NCBI GenBank assembly: GCA_029777885.1
Contig: JAKORJ010000131.1
Span: forward strand, 1 to 37,875
Length of the DNA: 37,875 bases
Reading direction: 5' to 3'
Source of the DNA: Bacillota bacterium
Lineage (GTDB): Bacteria > Bacillota > Clostridia > Caldicoprobacterales > DTU083
Below are positions 26,056 to 34,084 of the stretch, piece after piece. The notes under the pieces were generated by a model that was not told where the DNA came from, searched no databases, and saw only the letters and a list, made by a program, of their open reading frames with translations. Numbering within the stretch: position 1 is the first letter of the stretch; the number at the start of each line of letters is the position of its first letter. The position numbers and the translations under genes were made by a program.

Positions 26056-27138
26056 ATGAAGTTTGAACTGCCTATTTACAGGGAACCGGATTTTACAAGA
26101 GAACCTATGGCAAGCAGCCCCGATGCTGAGTTCAGGCCTGTAGAAACAGATGGGACAGCCCCGGAAGGCTACCACGGGACCACAATCTACCCCGAGTACG
26201 TCAAGGTAAAGGGTGAATGGAAGCTGCTGAAGGAAAGCCGGATGGACTGCGTCGTAGTATTAAGGGATGATGATGAGCTGGAAGTCGTTGAATTCCGCAG
26301 GCTGAAAGCCGGTGACAGGGTCTTGGTCGGCCGGGAAGAGGACGGGAGCAAGGGGATTTTAGTCCATGTGGACGGGTTCCAGACAAGCCAGGCTGTAAGG
26401 GAGCCCTTCGCTTTCAGGACCGGCCGCTCCAGGGAGACCTCCTTTTCCAAGGACTATGACTTCCTGTATGAGCTTTTGAAATATGAGCGGGACCATGGAT
26501 ATATCGTCTGGGTCCTGGGGCCTGCCGTGGTTTTCGATTCGGACAGCAGGAACGGCTTCGTGTCCCTGATCGAAAAGGGCTATGTGGATGCGGTCCTGGC
26601 AGGCAATGCAATGGCGACCCATGACCTAGAGGCGTCAATATACAGAACTGCCCTGGGCCAGGACATATACAGCCAGGTCCCCATAGCTCAGGGACACTAC
26701 CACCACATCGATGTCATCAACAGGGCTAGAAAGTACAAGAGCCTGAAGGATTTCATAAAGGCTGAGAATATTGATACAGGCATAGTGCAGGCCTGCATCA
26801 GGAAGGACATTCCCCTGGTCCTGGCGGGCTCCATCAGGGATGATGGCCCCCTGCCGGATGTGATAGCCGATGCGTATGAAGCCCAGGACAGGATGCGCGA
26901 CCAGACACGAAAAGCCACGACCCTGATTTGCCTGGCCACCCAGCTCCATACTATAGCCTCGGGCAACATGACGCCCTCTTACATAGTACATAAGGGCAGG
27001 GTCAGGCCGGTGTTTATATTCACCGTCGATATTTCCGAATTCGTCGTCAATAAGCTGCAGGACCGGGGCAGCCTGTCGGTGATCTCCATAGTGACCAACA
27101 TTCAGGACTTTGTGGTGCATCTGAGAAACAATGTCTGA
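26056..27138 (+). CDS. TIGR00300-type (LOR/SDH domain) ornithine cyclodeaminase
   Basis: A 360-residue protein that I recognise as the TIGR00300 / LOR-SDH family, in which archaeal and cyanobacterial members act as NAD-dependent ornithine cyclodeaminases giving proline and ammonia. Family-like segments are SSPDAEFRPVETDGTAPEGYHGTT-type residues near the N-terminus, a central region with VDAVLAGNAMATHDLEAS, and VPLVLAGSIRDDGPLPDV-like residues near 255. It is unrelated to the mu-crystallin-type enzyme. No arginine dihydrolase domain is fused to it. AAGGAG lies six bases before the ATG. It runs convergently into an arginase gene 12 bp away, which makes the substrate ornithine, supporting the assignment. 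Confidence 0.82.
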   Translation: MKFELPIYREPDFTREPMASSPDAEFRPVETDGTAPEGYHGTTIYPEYVKVKGEWKLLKESRMDCVVVLRDDDELEVVEFRRLKAGDRVLVGREEDGSKGILVHVDGFQTSQAVREPFAFRTGRSRETSFSKDYDFLYELLKYERDHGYIVWVLGPAVVFDSDSRNGFVSLIEKGYVDAVLAGNAMATHDLEASIYRTALGQDIYSQVPIAQGHYHHIDVINRARKYKSLKDFIKAENIDTGIVQACIRKDIPLVLAGSIRDDGPLPDVIADAYEAQDRMRDQTRKATTLICLATQLHTIASGNMTPSYIVHKGRVRPVFIFTVDISEFVVNKLQDRGSLSVISIVTNIQDFVVHLRNNV

Positions 27139-27150
27139 TCTTAATTAACA

Positions 27151-28053
27151 TTAATAATAAATGATCTTCCTGCCCATCATGGCGCATATCAAGGACACCG
27201 CCATCTCAGCAGTCTGGTTCTGCTTGTCGAGCATGGGGTTTACCTCGACCAGTTCCAGGGATCTGATATTATTGTCGTTGGCGATGATCTCGGCCGCCAG
27301 CAGAGCTTCCCTGTATGTCAGACCGCCGTATATAGGAGTGCCAACGCCCGGCGCTTCGCTGGGATTCAATACATCCATGTCAAAGCTGACATGGTACCCG
27401 ACCGTACCGTCGGAAACCAATTTGATGGCTTCCTCCATGACGCTGCGCATGCCGTACATGTCAATATCCCTGATCGTAAAGATCGTGACCCCGGATTTTT
27501 TGAGCAGGACCGCTTCCTCGTCGTCTATACTCCTGGCCCCGATGATCACTACCTTTTCAGGATTTACGAAAGGCACATCATCGGCTTTGAACGGGATTAT
27601 CTCCTTTGCGCCTATTCCAGTGGAGGCTGCCAGGGGCATGCCATGGACATTGCCGGTCATGGTGGTTTCGAGTGTATTGAAATCCGTATGGGCGTCTATC
27701 CAGAGGACACCTATGTTTTTGAGCACGCTCTGCACGCCGTAGAGCGTACCGACCGCTATGCTGTGGTCGCCGCCCAGCACTATCGGGAATGCGCCGTCCT
27801 CAAGGCTCCTCCTCACCTGGTCGGCCAGCGACTTGTTGACTTGATTTATCTGATCGATATGCCTTGCCCTTCTGGGCTGGGGCTCCTCGTACTCTATGAC
27901 ATCGACCGCTATGTTGCCCTTATCCCTGTATTCCAGGCCCATAGCCATGAGCTCCCGCCGCAAGCCGGCATAGCGTATGGCGCTGGGCCCCATATCAACG
28001 CCTCTCCTGTTGGCTCCCAGATCTATCGGGACACCGATTATATCTACCTTCAT
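27151..28053 (-). CDS. rocF: Arginase
   Basis: A 300-residue ureohydrolase hydrolysing arginine to ornithine and urea. The Mn-binding motifs are GGDHS (His97), DAHTDFN (Asp120, His122, Asp124) and SFDMD (Asp225, Asp227). NVHGMP after the second motif and APGVGTPIYGGLTYREA point to arginase rather than agmatinase. The longest frame starts at a TTG (28071), but AAAGGA lies eight bases before the ATG at 28053. It has its own promoter at 28154-28181. The neighbour on the opposite strand probably consumes its product ornithine. Confidence 0.93.
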   Translation of the reverse strand: MKVDIIGVPIDLGANRRGVDMGPSAIRYAGLRRELMAMGLEYRDKGNIAVDVIEYEEPQPRRARHIDQINQVNKSLADQVRRSLEDGAFPIVLGGDHSIAVGTLYGVQSVLKNIGVLWIDAHTDFNTLETTMTGNVHGMPLAASTGIGAKEIIPFKADDVPFVNPEKVVIIGARSIDDEEAVLLKKSGVTIFTIRDIDMYGMRSVMEEAIKLVSDGTVGYHVSFDMDVLNPSEAPGVGTPIYGGLTYREALLAAEIIANDNNIRSLELVEVNPMLDKQNQTAEMAVSLICAMMGRKIIYY

Positions 28054-28153
28054 ACATCTCATCCTTTGCAAGTATTAGTGATATGCTTCCGTAGTGAACA
28101 CATTTACATTGTAACCACTATTACGCCTGCTTAGCAAGCCATCGATTGTTATG

Positions 28154-28181
28154 ATTATATCAATTCCACATTACTTGTAAA
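28154..28181 (-). promoter_or_regulatory. Promoter of the arginase gene
   Basis: TTTACA (28176-28181), a 16-bp spacer and TATAAT (28154-28159) on the - strand. The predicted leader is about 95 bases long and contains no recognised riboswitch. No clear ArgR/AhrC box was seen. Confidence 0.65.
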
Positions 28182-28203
28182 GGGCTGTAAGGCTTTTTTC
28201 GCG

Positions 28204-28246
28204 ATAAAATAAAAGCTGCCCCGCCGAATAAATATGGCTGGGCAGC
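28204..28246 (-). terminator. Terminator of the glycyl radical enzyme operon
   Basis: On the - strand GCTGCCC pairs with GGGCAGC, and the stem is extended inside by GCC and GGC after one mismatch. TTTTATTTTAT follows. It lies 64 bp after the activase stop codon and just upstream of the arginase promoter. Confidence 0.85.
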
Positions 28247-28309
28247 ACTATATGTCGATTAGTTATTTCGCTTTTGTTGTCGGTCATTGCATTGTAATTC
28301 AAAAGGACA

Positions 28310-29221
28310 TCAGCCGATCATCGCCTTATCACAGCCAAAGGCTTTAAGCCTTTCAAGCCACGACCTCTTTGTCGCCTCATCCGTTGTCGGCAGCATTTCC
28401 ATCTCGGGCTTGCGGCCGATCCTTTCGTATTTATCATATCCCATGTTGTGATAGGCCATTAATTCGATCCCCGCAAGATTAGGATACTTCCTGCCTATTT
28501 CAGCGATGCCTTTTAAGTGCTCATCCGTATCGTTTATCCCCTTGACTAGTGGGCAGCGCAGTATGATGCGGGCGCCTTTCTCGTAAAGGAAGTCCAGATT
28601 GTCCAGGATAAGCCTGTTGGAAACGCCCGTGAGTCTCAGATGCTCATTATCATCCGTGGCCTTGTAGTCATAGAGGAACAAGTCGGTATATGGGACTACC
28701 TTCTCAAATAACTCCCTGGGGGCATAGCCGCTTGTGTCCAGGCAGGTATGGATGCCCTGGTCCTTTGCGGCCTTTAAAAGCTCCAGGGTGAACCTGAACT
28801 GGGACATGGGCTCGCCACCGGATATTGTCATACCACCGCCTGAGTTGTTGTAATAGGCGATGTCCCTGACGACTACATCCATGACTTCCTGTACGCTTTG
28901 CTTCCTGCCTATTATCTTCAGCGCCCTGTTGGGGCAGGCCTCTATACATTTTGCGTTAAGGCAGCACTTGCCATAGTCGACTGCATGCTTTCCATCTACT
29001 ATTTTATGGGCGCCCGCGGGACAGGCCGCAACGCACCGGAAGCAGTTGGCACACTTGGTCTTGTCAAAGGAGAGCTGGGGTTCAAAAGCCTGTGACTCCG
29101 GGTTGTGGCACCACAGGCAACGCAGGGGGCAACCCTTCAGAAATACCGTTGTCCTTATCCCTGGACCGTCATGCAGGGCAAATCGCTGTATATCAAATAT
29201 CGTTCCCTGGACTTTTTCCAT
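28310..29221 (-). CDS. Glycyl radical enzyme activating enzyme (radical SAM, PflA-like)
   Basis: A 303-residue radical SAM activase that installs the glycyl radical on its partner. The SAM cluster motif is C31-x3-C35-x2-C38 in GCPLRCLWCHN. It is followed by a ferredoxin-like insert with two 4Fe-4S motifs (CANCFRCVAACP and CCLNAKCIEACP), as in activases of dehydratase and decarboxylase-type enzymes and unlike the short PFL activase of E. coli. GGMTISGGEP is the SAM-binding Gly-rich segment. AGGCAGG is five bases before the ATG at 29221, which is preferred to the ATG at 29254. It lies directly downstream of the glycyl radical enzyme gene. Confidence 0.93.
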   Translation of the reverse strand: MEKVQGTIFDIQRFALHDGPGIRTTVFLKGCPLRCLWCHNPESQAFEPQLSFDKTKCANCFRCVAACPAGAHKIVDGKHAVDYGKCCLNAKCIEACPNRALKIIGRKQSVQEVMDVVVRDIAYYNNSGGGMTISGGEPMSQFRFTLELLKAAKDQGIHTCLDTSGYAPRELFEKVVPYTDLFLYDYKATDDNEHLRLTGVSNRLILDNLDFLYEKGARIILRCPLVKGINDTDEHLKGIAEIGRKYPNLAGIELMAYHNMGYDKYERIGRKPEMEMLPTTDEATKRSWLERLKAFGCDKAMIG

Positions 29222-29257
29222 ATTCGCCTGCCTTTCGCAGCTAGCTTTGATCATGCG

Positions 29258-31495
29258 TCAATACAGGGTCCTGTGGAGAATATCGAGCTGCACGTCCCTG
29301 CCGAGCTCTACAAAGCGTGCACTGAAACCGCCTACGCGCACAAAGATATGGTGGTACTTCTCCGGCTCCTCCATTGCCCTTTCCAGGTCATTGCGGTTCA
29401 CTACCGTGATCATTGCCTGGGCACCGCCCTTCTGGAAATAGGTCTTTAGCAGTGCTTCCAGCTCCGCCCTCCTGGTGGTGAACATCTCCCGGCTGAACTT
29501 CATGTTCTGCACAGCCCCGGCATGGATATGGGTGCTGGGCTTGACTATTGAATTCAGCATGGCGGTGATGCCGTTTTTGTCCATGCCGCTCATCGGCGCA
29601 TTACCGTTGTTCATATACAGCCCGCTCTTTCTGCCGTCGGCTGAGGCTGAAGCCTGGTGCCCCATGAGCGCGTTGGCGCTGTTGTTGATTATAACTACGA
29701 GGTACGAATGCAGGTTTGTCCGGTGCTTCTGGTTCCTTACCACGTTGCACACATGGTTGTGGACTTTCAGGAGCATTTCATCTGCAGTATCATCGTCATT
29801 GCCGTACTTTGGCGCATCCAGCAAGAGCTGACGGATGTCCTCATAGCCTTCGAAATCCGCATCCAGGGCTGCAAGGAGCCGGTCCTTGCTGATGACCTTC
29901 TCATCATACACCAGCTTCTTTATAGCAGTAAGGCTGTCAGCCGTATTCGTGTTGCCATAGGTCTCCAGGGTGCCTCCCAGGTACCTTACGCCGCCGGAGA
30001 ACATGCCCTTGCCCCGCTCCAGGCAGTCGTCGTATAGCATGCTCATGTACAGGAAGGGCGCCGTCTCCCCGGCTATCTTGTACTCAAGCTCCTCATGGTC
30101 CGCCATGATCTCAACGAAGTATTCGACCTGCTTTTTATAAGCTTCAAACAGATCATCAAAGGTCTCAAAGTCCTCAAACCTGCCCAGGGCGAGGCCCATC
30201 TTCCTGCCGGTCATCGGATCGATGCCGTTGTGCATGGTGACCTCGAGGGCTTTGAGCAGGTTTATGACCCCGCTGGGTGTACCGAAGCTCTGATGGTCGA
30301 TAATATATTCACCACAGCCGAAGGGCACATATTGCTCAGCTACCTCAGTGCAAAAACCAAATGCCTCTTCTACCGCCTTAATGTTAACATCGTCATTGTA
30401 CAGAATCGGGTATGTCCTGCCCTCCCCGATAACATCAAGGGCTTTTTCAAACAGGGCCGGGTTCATGCCCTCATAGAAGCGCAGGGACAGCTGGGGTTCG
30501 ACCTCTAGTACCCGCCTTGTAGCTTCCATGGCCAGGAGGGCGAATTTGTCGGCGTTTTCCTCGTTGCGCCTGCCCTTACCGCCAATGATCACCCGCCCGT
30601 GCACCCGGGTGTTGCGGTCCGCGATCAGCTGCCAGAGGGATTCAAGGTACCTCAGGGCTTGATCTTCCGTCAATACGCCGGACTTAAGGTCGTTTACATA
30701 AAAGTCTCCCAGGTAGACATCCATCCTGCCCAGATTCCTTACATCAGCGACCAGTGAGTATAGCCACATGAGCTGGATGGCTTCCCACAGGTGGGCCGGC
30801 TTCTCCTGTGTTATTTTTTTCAGTGTATTGCCCATCAGCTTAAGCTCTTCAGCCCGCTCCTTGGTTTTGGCTGTTTCCGCCATCTCCAAGGCCATATTTG
30901 AGAAATACAAACAGGTATCAACAAAGACATCAAGGGCGATTTTTGCGCCTTCGTAGAATTTGACGTCCCTACCGTCCCTTTCAGCATTTTGCCTGTACCT
31001 CTCAACTTCGTCATATAGGCCGGGAATGCCTATCTGCATGAGCTTATCAAAATTGATGTAGCCTCCGCAAAGCCTGTACAGGGGGAAGGATATGCCCGAC
31101 TGGTTCATCCAGTCATCAGTATAAAGCTCCTTTGCCATTTTCTCCGGAAATGCCCGGCGCAGCTTCGTGGACGTATTCTCCTCCCTCCAAAATTCAAGCA
31201 TGTCCTTTACTGCCTGCCTGTAGTCCTCATCGAGGGATGGATCCTCGATCTCTGCCAGGAGCCTGTGCTCTATGCAATAATACCCGAATGAAGTCGGTCC
31301 CCATTCGTCGGGAGTAATGCCGACCGCGGGCAGGTCCAGCCGGCCTACGAACAGGTCGTTATCCTTTATGCCGCCGAGAAAGCCCGGAAATTGTGCTTTA
31401 AGGCACATGGCCTCCCGTATGGCGATATGCTCATCCTTATACTTCTTGTACACTTCTGTAAAGTGTAACTCTCTGGTAAGTTTTCCTATTGCCAT
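29258..31495 (-). CDS. Glycyl radical enzyme of unknown substrate (PFL-like superfamily)
   Basis: A 745-residue oxygen-sensitive cytoplasmic enzyme. The C-terminal glycyl radical motif is RVGGFSARFV with the radical on Gly723. The thiyl radical Cys394 is in YVPFGCGEYIIDHQ. PFL has two adjacent cysteines here; this protein has one Cys followed by Gly-Glu, so the C-x-E pattern of the eliminase-type enzymes (diol dehydratases, choline lyase) is kept, with Glu396 as the possible base. The middle residue Gly differs from the common GCVE or GCIE. The substrate is not identified, and I would not call it pyruvate formate-lyase. It forms an operon with its activase. No microcompartment genes are nearby. 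Confidence 0.9.
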   Translation of the reverse strand: MAIGKLTRELHFTEVYKKYKDEHIAIREAMCLKAQFPGFLGGIKDNDLFVGRLDLPAVGITPDEWGPTSFGYYCIEHRLLAEIEDPSLDEDYRQAVKDMLEFWREENTSTKLRRAFPEKMAKELYTDDWMNQSGISFPLYRLCGGYINFDKLMQIGIPGLYDEVERYRQNAERDGRDVKFYEGAKIALDVFVDTCLYFSNMALEMAETAKTKERAEELKLMGNTLKKITQEKPAHLWEAIQLMWLYSLVADVRNLGRMDVYLGDFYVNDLKSGVLTEDQALRYLESLWQLIADRNTRVHGRVIIGGKGRRNEENADKFALLAMEATRRVLEVEPQLSLRFYEGMNPALFEKALDVIGEGRTYPILYNDDVNIKAVEEAFGFCTEVAEQYVPFGCGEYIIDHQSFGTPSGVINLLKALEVTMHNGIDPMTGRKMGLALGRFEDFETFDDLFEAYKKQVEYFVEIMADHEELEYKIAGETAPFLYMSMLYDDCLERGKGMFSGGVRYLGGTLETYGNTNTADSLTAIKKLVYDEKVISKDRLLAALDADFEGYEDIRQLLLDAPKYGNDDDTADEMLLKVHNHVCNVVRNQKHRTNLHSYLVVIINNSANALMGHQASASADGRKSGLYMNNGNAPMSGMDKNGITAMLNSIVKPSTHIHAGAVQNMKFSREMFTTRRAELEALLKTYFQKGGAQAMITVVNRNDLERAMEEPEKYHHIFVRVGGFSARFVELGRDVQLDILHRTLY

Positions 31496-31637
31496 ATCGA
31501 TCTTCCTCTCAAAGCCGCATCTCTGACTATTTTTGATATATATATATAAACATAAAATTGCTTTCCAAATTAATTATATGAAAAAATACAGCCTGTTTGC
31601 TTTATACAAATTGCATCATACAAGTCATTAAAGTATC

Positions 31638-31668
31638 AAAGCTGCTGCATTTGTTGTACAGCAGCTTT
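31638..31668 (-). terminator. Hairpin after the first lipoprotein gene
   Basis: AAAGCTGCTG (31638-31647) pairs with CAGCAGCTTT (31659-31668). On the - strand it lies about 28 bases past the lipoprotein stop codon, with only a weak T-rich sequence after it. It closely resembles the hairpin after the neighbouring paralogue (32430-32455). Confidence 0.5.
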
Positions 31669-31695
31669 AATGTCCATATAAATCTGCTAAAAGGG

Positions 31696-32355
31696 TCAAT
31701 TGAGCTCAACACTCAAATCGGTGATCAGGAAGCTTGCCTTGGGCAAGTTGTTTCCGTCAAAGACGAAAAAGATCATATCGCCTTCCTTTACTTCCACTTC
31801 CTTGCCTTCAAATATGTTGTCTCCGCTGGCTGTCGTGGTGGCGCTGAACAGCTCCTCCCTATTCTTAAGTATAGTAACTATCCCGCCGTCCAGCTTGTTT
31901 ACCATATCCTGATATTCATATGCTGTGAAGTCCCATCTGCCGATTTTGGCCGTACCGTCCTGGTATGCCCTCCATCCGATGATGATCTTGACATTCAAAT
32001 CGCCATAGGGGCCGGCCCATACATAGTTTTGATGCACGCCTTCCGCATCGTCCTGGTCAAAAATCGAATAATACACATTGTCCACAGTCGGGTGATCCGA
32101 ATACTGCCAGTTGTCTCCCCATTCCTCTGTGTAATACAGCTCCTTGTACCCGCTGCCATCATCAAAGAGATAGAACCAGACGGGTCCCTGCTCCTTGTCG
32201 CCCTTGACCGCATCTTTGAAATAGACTATCTTGTCTTCTTCCTTGACTTCAGTTACCTGCGGCTTATATGGTGAGGTGTCTTCCGCGGGTTTGCTGCAGG
32301 AAGCAGTCGCCAGCAGTATTATGCCTGCCAATAGTACAGCCAGTACTTTTTTCAT
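31696..32355 (-). CDS. Lipoprotein with beta-rich domain, paralogue A
   Basis: A 219-residue exported protein. The N-terminus is a lipoprotein signal with Cys20 in LLATASCSKP (the -3 residue Thr is slightly unusual). The mature part is mostly strands with Gly/Asp turns: GPVWFYLFDDGSGYKEL, then YYTEEWGDNWQYS, VKIIIGWRAYQDGTAKIG, WDFTAY, and EVEVKEGDMIFFVFDG near the end. The alternation of strands and the final KEGDxIxFVFD segment look like a carbohydrate-binding-module-like jelly roll, but I cannot name a family. It is a tandem paralogue of the next gene upstream. AGGAGG lies about nine bases before the ATG. Probable role: surface binding of a ligand, inferred. Confidence 0.75.
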   Translation of the reverse strand: MKKVLAVLLAGIILLATASCSKPAEDTSPYKPQVTEVKEEDKIVYFKDAVKGDKEQGPVWFYLFDDGSGYKELYYTEEWGDNWQYSDHPTVDNVYYSIFDQDDAEGVHQNYVWAGPYGDLNVKIIIGWRAYQDGTAKIGRWDFTAYEYQDMVNKLDGGIVTILKNREELFSATTTASGDNIFEGKEVEVKEGDMIFFVFDGNNLPKASFLITDLSVELN

Positions 32356-32429
32356 CTATTTTATCCTCCTATTAAAACAAGATAACCTAATGACTGACAC
32401 ATGTTGCTAATTACCATAGCAATTTAATA

Positions 32430-32455
32430 GAGCTGCTGCATTGCTGCAGCAGCTC
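32430..32455 (-). terminator. Hairpin after the second lipoprotein gene
   Basis: GAGCTGCTGC (32430-32439) pairs with GCAGCAGCTC (32446-32455) across a six-base loop. No U-tract follows on the - strand, so it may be an mRNA 3' stabiliser or processing site inside an operon rather than a full terminator. Confidence 0.45.
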
Positions 32456-32474
32456 ATTTAGCTCAGGTTGCTAA

Positions 32475-33125
32475 TTATTCCAAGGTAACGGACAGAGTAT
32501 CAAGGGCATGATGAGCAGTGGAAGCATCCTTGCTGTCGAATACGAAGTAGATGAAGTCGCCTTCTTTAACTTCTACTTCGGTACCTTCGTAAACATCTCC
32601 GCCCTCAGCGGTGGATGTACCTGTCCAGATCTCTGTATCGTTGTGGAGGATGGTGACCTTGGAGCCAGCTACAAAGCCTTCAAGGTTGTTTGATCCGTCA
32701 TAAGCTGTATAGTCCCACTCACCGATCTTGGCAGTGCCGTCTTTATATGCGCGCCATCCGATGATTATCTTGACATTGACGTCTCCCCACATACCGGCAT
32801 TGACCTTTAGGCCTTCCCAGTCCATAAGTGAGTAGTAAACCTGGTCAACAGTGGGATTCTCGGAATACTGCCAGTTGTCGCCCCATTCTTCTGTATAATG
32901 GAGCTCTCTTATGCCTGTACCGTCATCGCACAGATAGTACCATACAGGACCGTTTTCCTTGTCACCTTTGTATGCATCTTTATAGTTGGCGATCTTGTCA
33001 GCATCTGTCACAGTAGGAACTTCAGCCAACCAGTCGGGTTTATTGACCTCCGGCGGCTTCTTTGTGCAAGCTGCGAAAGCCAGTACCATAATCCCGACCA
33101 ATAGCAGGGATACTAATTTTTTCAT
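32475..33125 (-). CDS. Lipoprotein with beta-rich domain, paralogue B
   Basis: A 216-residue exported protein with a lipoprotein signal, Cys20 in VLAFAACTKK (Phe at -3 is atypical). It is clearly homologous to the downstream gene along its whole length: GPVWYYLCDDGTGIREL, then YTEEWGDNWQYS, VKIIIGWRAYKDGTAKIG, WDYTAYDG and EVKEGDFIYFVFDSK match position by position, while the loops differ. The shared conserved block suggests a duplicated ligand-binding beta-sandwich. GGAGG lies nine bases before the ATG. It sits 39 bp after the PPQTG-type surface protein gene, so all three are probably one transcript. Confidence 0.76.
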   Translation of the reverse strand: MKKLVSLLLVGIMVLAFAACTKKPPEVNKPDWLAEVPTVTDADKIANYKDAYKGDKENGPVWYYLCDDGTGIRELHYTEEWGDNWQYSENPTVDQVYYSLMDWEGLKVNAGMWGDVNVKIIIGWRAYKDGTAKIGEWDYTAYDGSNNLEGFVAGSKVTILHNDTEIWTGTSTAEGGDVYEGTEVEVKEGDFIYFVFDSKDASTAHHALDTLSVTLE

Positions 33126-33164
33126 TTTGATTTTTCCTCCTCGAAATGTGTAGGATCTTTTATC

Positions 33165-33893
33165 TTATTGAAACCTTAGCTTTCTGCTCAATACAACGAT
33201 ACCGGTCAGAGCTGCAAGGCCGAGAACTACGAACATAACAACTGAGCTGTCACCGGTCTGCGGGGGCTCTTCTTCATTGGGCTCTTCGGAAGCTGCAGGG
33301 GCTTCTACTTCTTCAACTTCGATGTCAAAGTACAGGCTGGCCCAACCAGTTGCTCCTGTTCCAAAGAAGTATACACGATCTCCTGCTTTTAATGACAAGG
33401 TCTTGTTGATGTTGACTACAAAACCCTCTTCCTGCTCAACAGCTTCAGAAAGTACTTCTTCAGCATTCTTCTTGACCTTCAATGTACTAGCGGGCTGACC
33501 GAACGCATTTGTAACTGTCCCGGTTATCTTGAATTCTCCGTCGTTAGGTGCAACAAAGGCTATAGCACTGCTTCTGCCCTCGCCATCCTGATTGGTTTCA
33601 AGTTCTGTAGGCCTATCGATATTCTTGCCAACGCCGCAATAATCGTCAGTGGCAATAAACCAGCCTTTGTACTCTTTTCCTTCATAATCACGGGTCTCGT
33701 TTGAAGTTAAAGCTTCAAAATTTGTCCCGTCGGAAGTAATGAAGTACATCCACGGTACGTTTGATGCATCGTTTTTCTCATGATCAAAATCAGCCAATGC
33801 ATCATACTTGTCACCAACGGCAGCAAATGCGGACACAGTACCTAGTGCCAGTACCAGAGCAAGCGCCAAAACAACTGATAATAGTTTCTTCAT
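33165..33893 (-). CDS. Surface protein with PPQTG-type sorting signal and beta-rich domain
   Basis: A 242-residue exported protein. The signal peptide (MKKLLSVVLALALVLALG) probably is cut after the Ala near residue 24. The mature domain carries VPWMYFITSDGTNFEAL and later AFVAPNDGEFKITGTV, then LSLKAGDRVYFFG, a strand pattern similar to the two lipoproteins. A Glu/Pro-rich linker leads to PPQTGD (210-215), a hydrophobic helix and the basic tail SRKLRF, the layout of a sortase substrate; the first residue is Pro rather than Leu. No sortase gene is in the window. The ATG at 33893 follows AAAGGGG by about eight bases, and the ATG at 33911 is rejected. Confidence 0.8.
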   Translation of the reverse strand: MKKLLSVVLALALVLALGTVSAFAAVGDKYDALADFDHEKNDASNVPWMYFITSDGTNFEALTSNETRDYEGKEYKGWFIATDDYCGVGKNIDRPTELETNQDGEGRSSAIAFVAPNDGEFKITGTVTNAFGQPASTLKVKKNAEEVLSEAVEQEEGFVVNINKTLSLKAGDRVYFFGTGATGWASLYFDIEVEEVEAPAASEEPNEEEPPQTGDSSVVMFVVLGLAALTGIVVLSRKLRFQ

Positions 33894-33925
33894 TATTAAT
33901 ACCCCTTTCATATGATTTTATTATT

Positions 33926-33958
33926 TATAGTCACGGAATTTTCTCCGTGAAGACTATA
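33926..33958 (-). promoter_or_regulatory. Hairpin in the 5' leader of the surface protein gene
   Basis: TATAG (33926-33930) and CACGGA (33932-33937) pair with TCCGTG (33944-33949) and CTATA (33954-33958), leaving a small internal bulge. It ends about 15 bases upstream of the ribosome site. It could stabilise an abundant mRNA or control translation. Confidence 0.5.
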
Positions 33959-34031
33959 CATGGATATTGGTTTATACTGAGATAACGTTTACTCAGCCGA
34001 AGCTCTAAGTATGTATGTTATAACTACATAC

Positions 34032-34060
34032 ACTATAGCATATATTTTTGTACAAATCAA
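34032..34060 (-). promoter_or_regulatory. Promoter of the surface protein cluster
   Basis: TTGATT (34055-34060), a 17-bp spacer and TATAGT (34032-34037) on the - strand. The predicted leader is about 130 bases. An inverted repeat GTATGT-N7-ACATAC lies just after the -10 box and could be an operator. Confidence 0.75.
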
Positions 34061-34084
34061 CCTTATTTTTAAATTTAGGCAGAT

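Noticed and set aside
27151-28053. Annotation of the ureohydrolase as agmatinase
   Set aside because: The NVHGMP and APGVGTPxYGGLTYRE segments fit arginase, and the neighbouring ornithine cyclodeaminase fits an ornithine-producing enzyme.
29258-31495. Annotation as pyruvate formate-lyase
   Set aside because: The adjacent cysteine pair of PFL is absent; there is a single Cys followed by Gly-Glu, and the activase has the extra ferredoxin insert of non-PFL systems.
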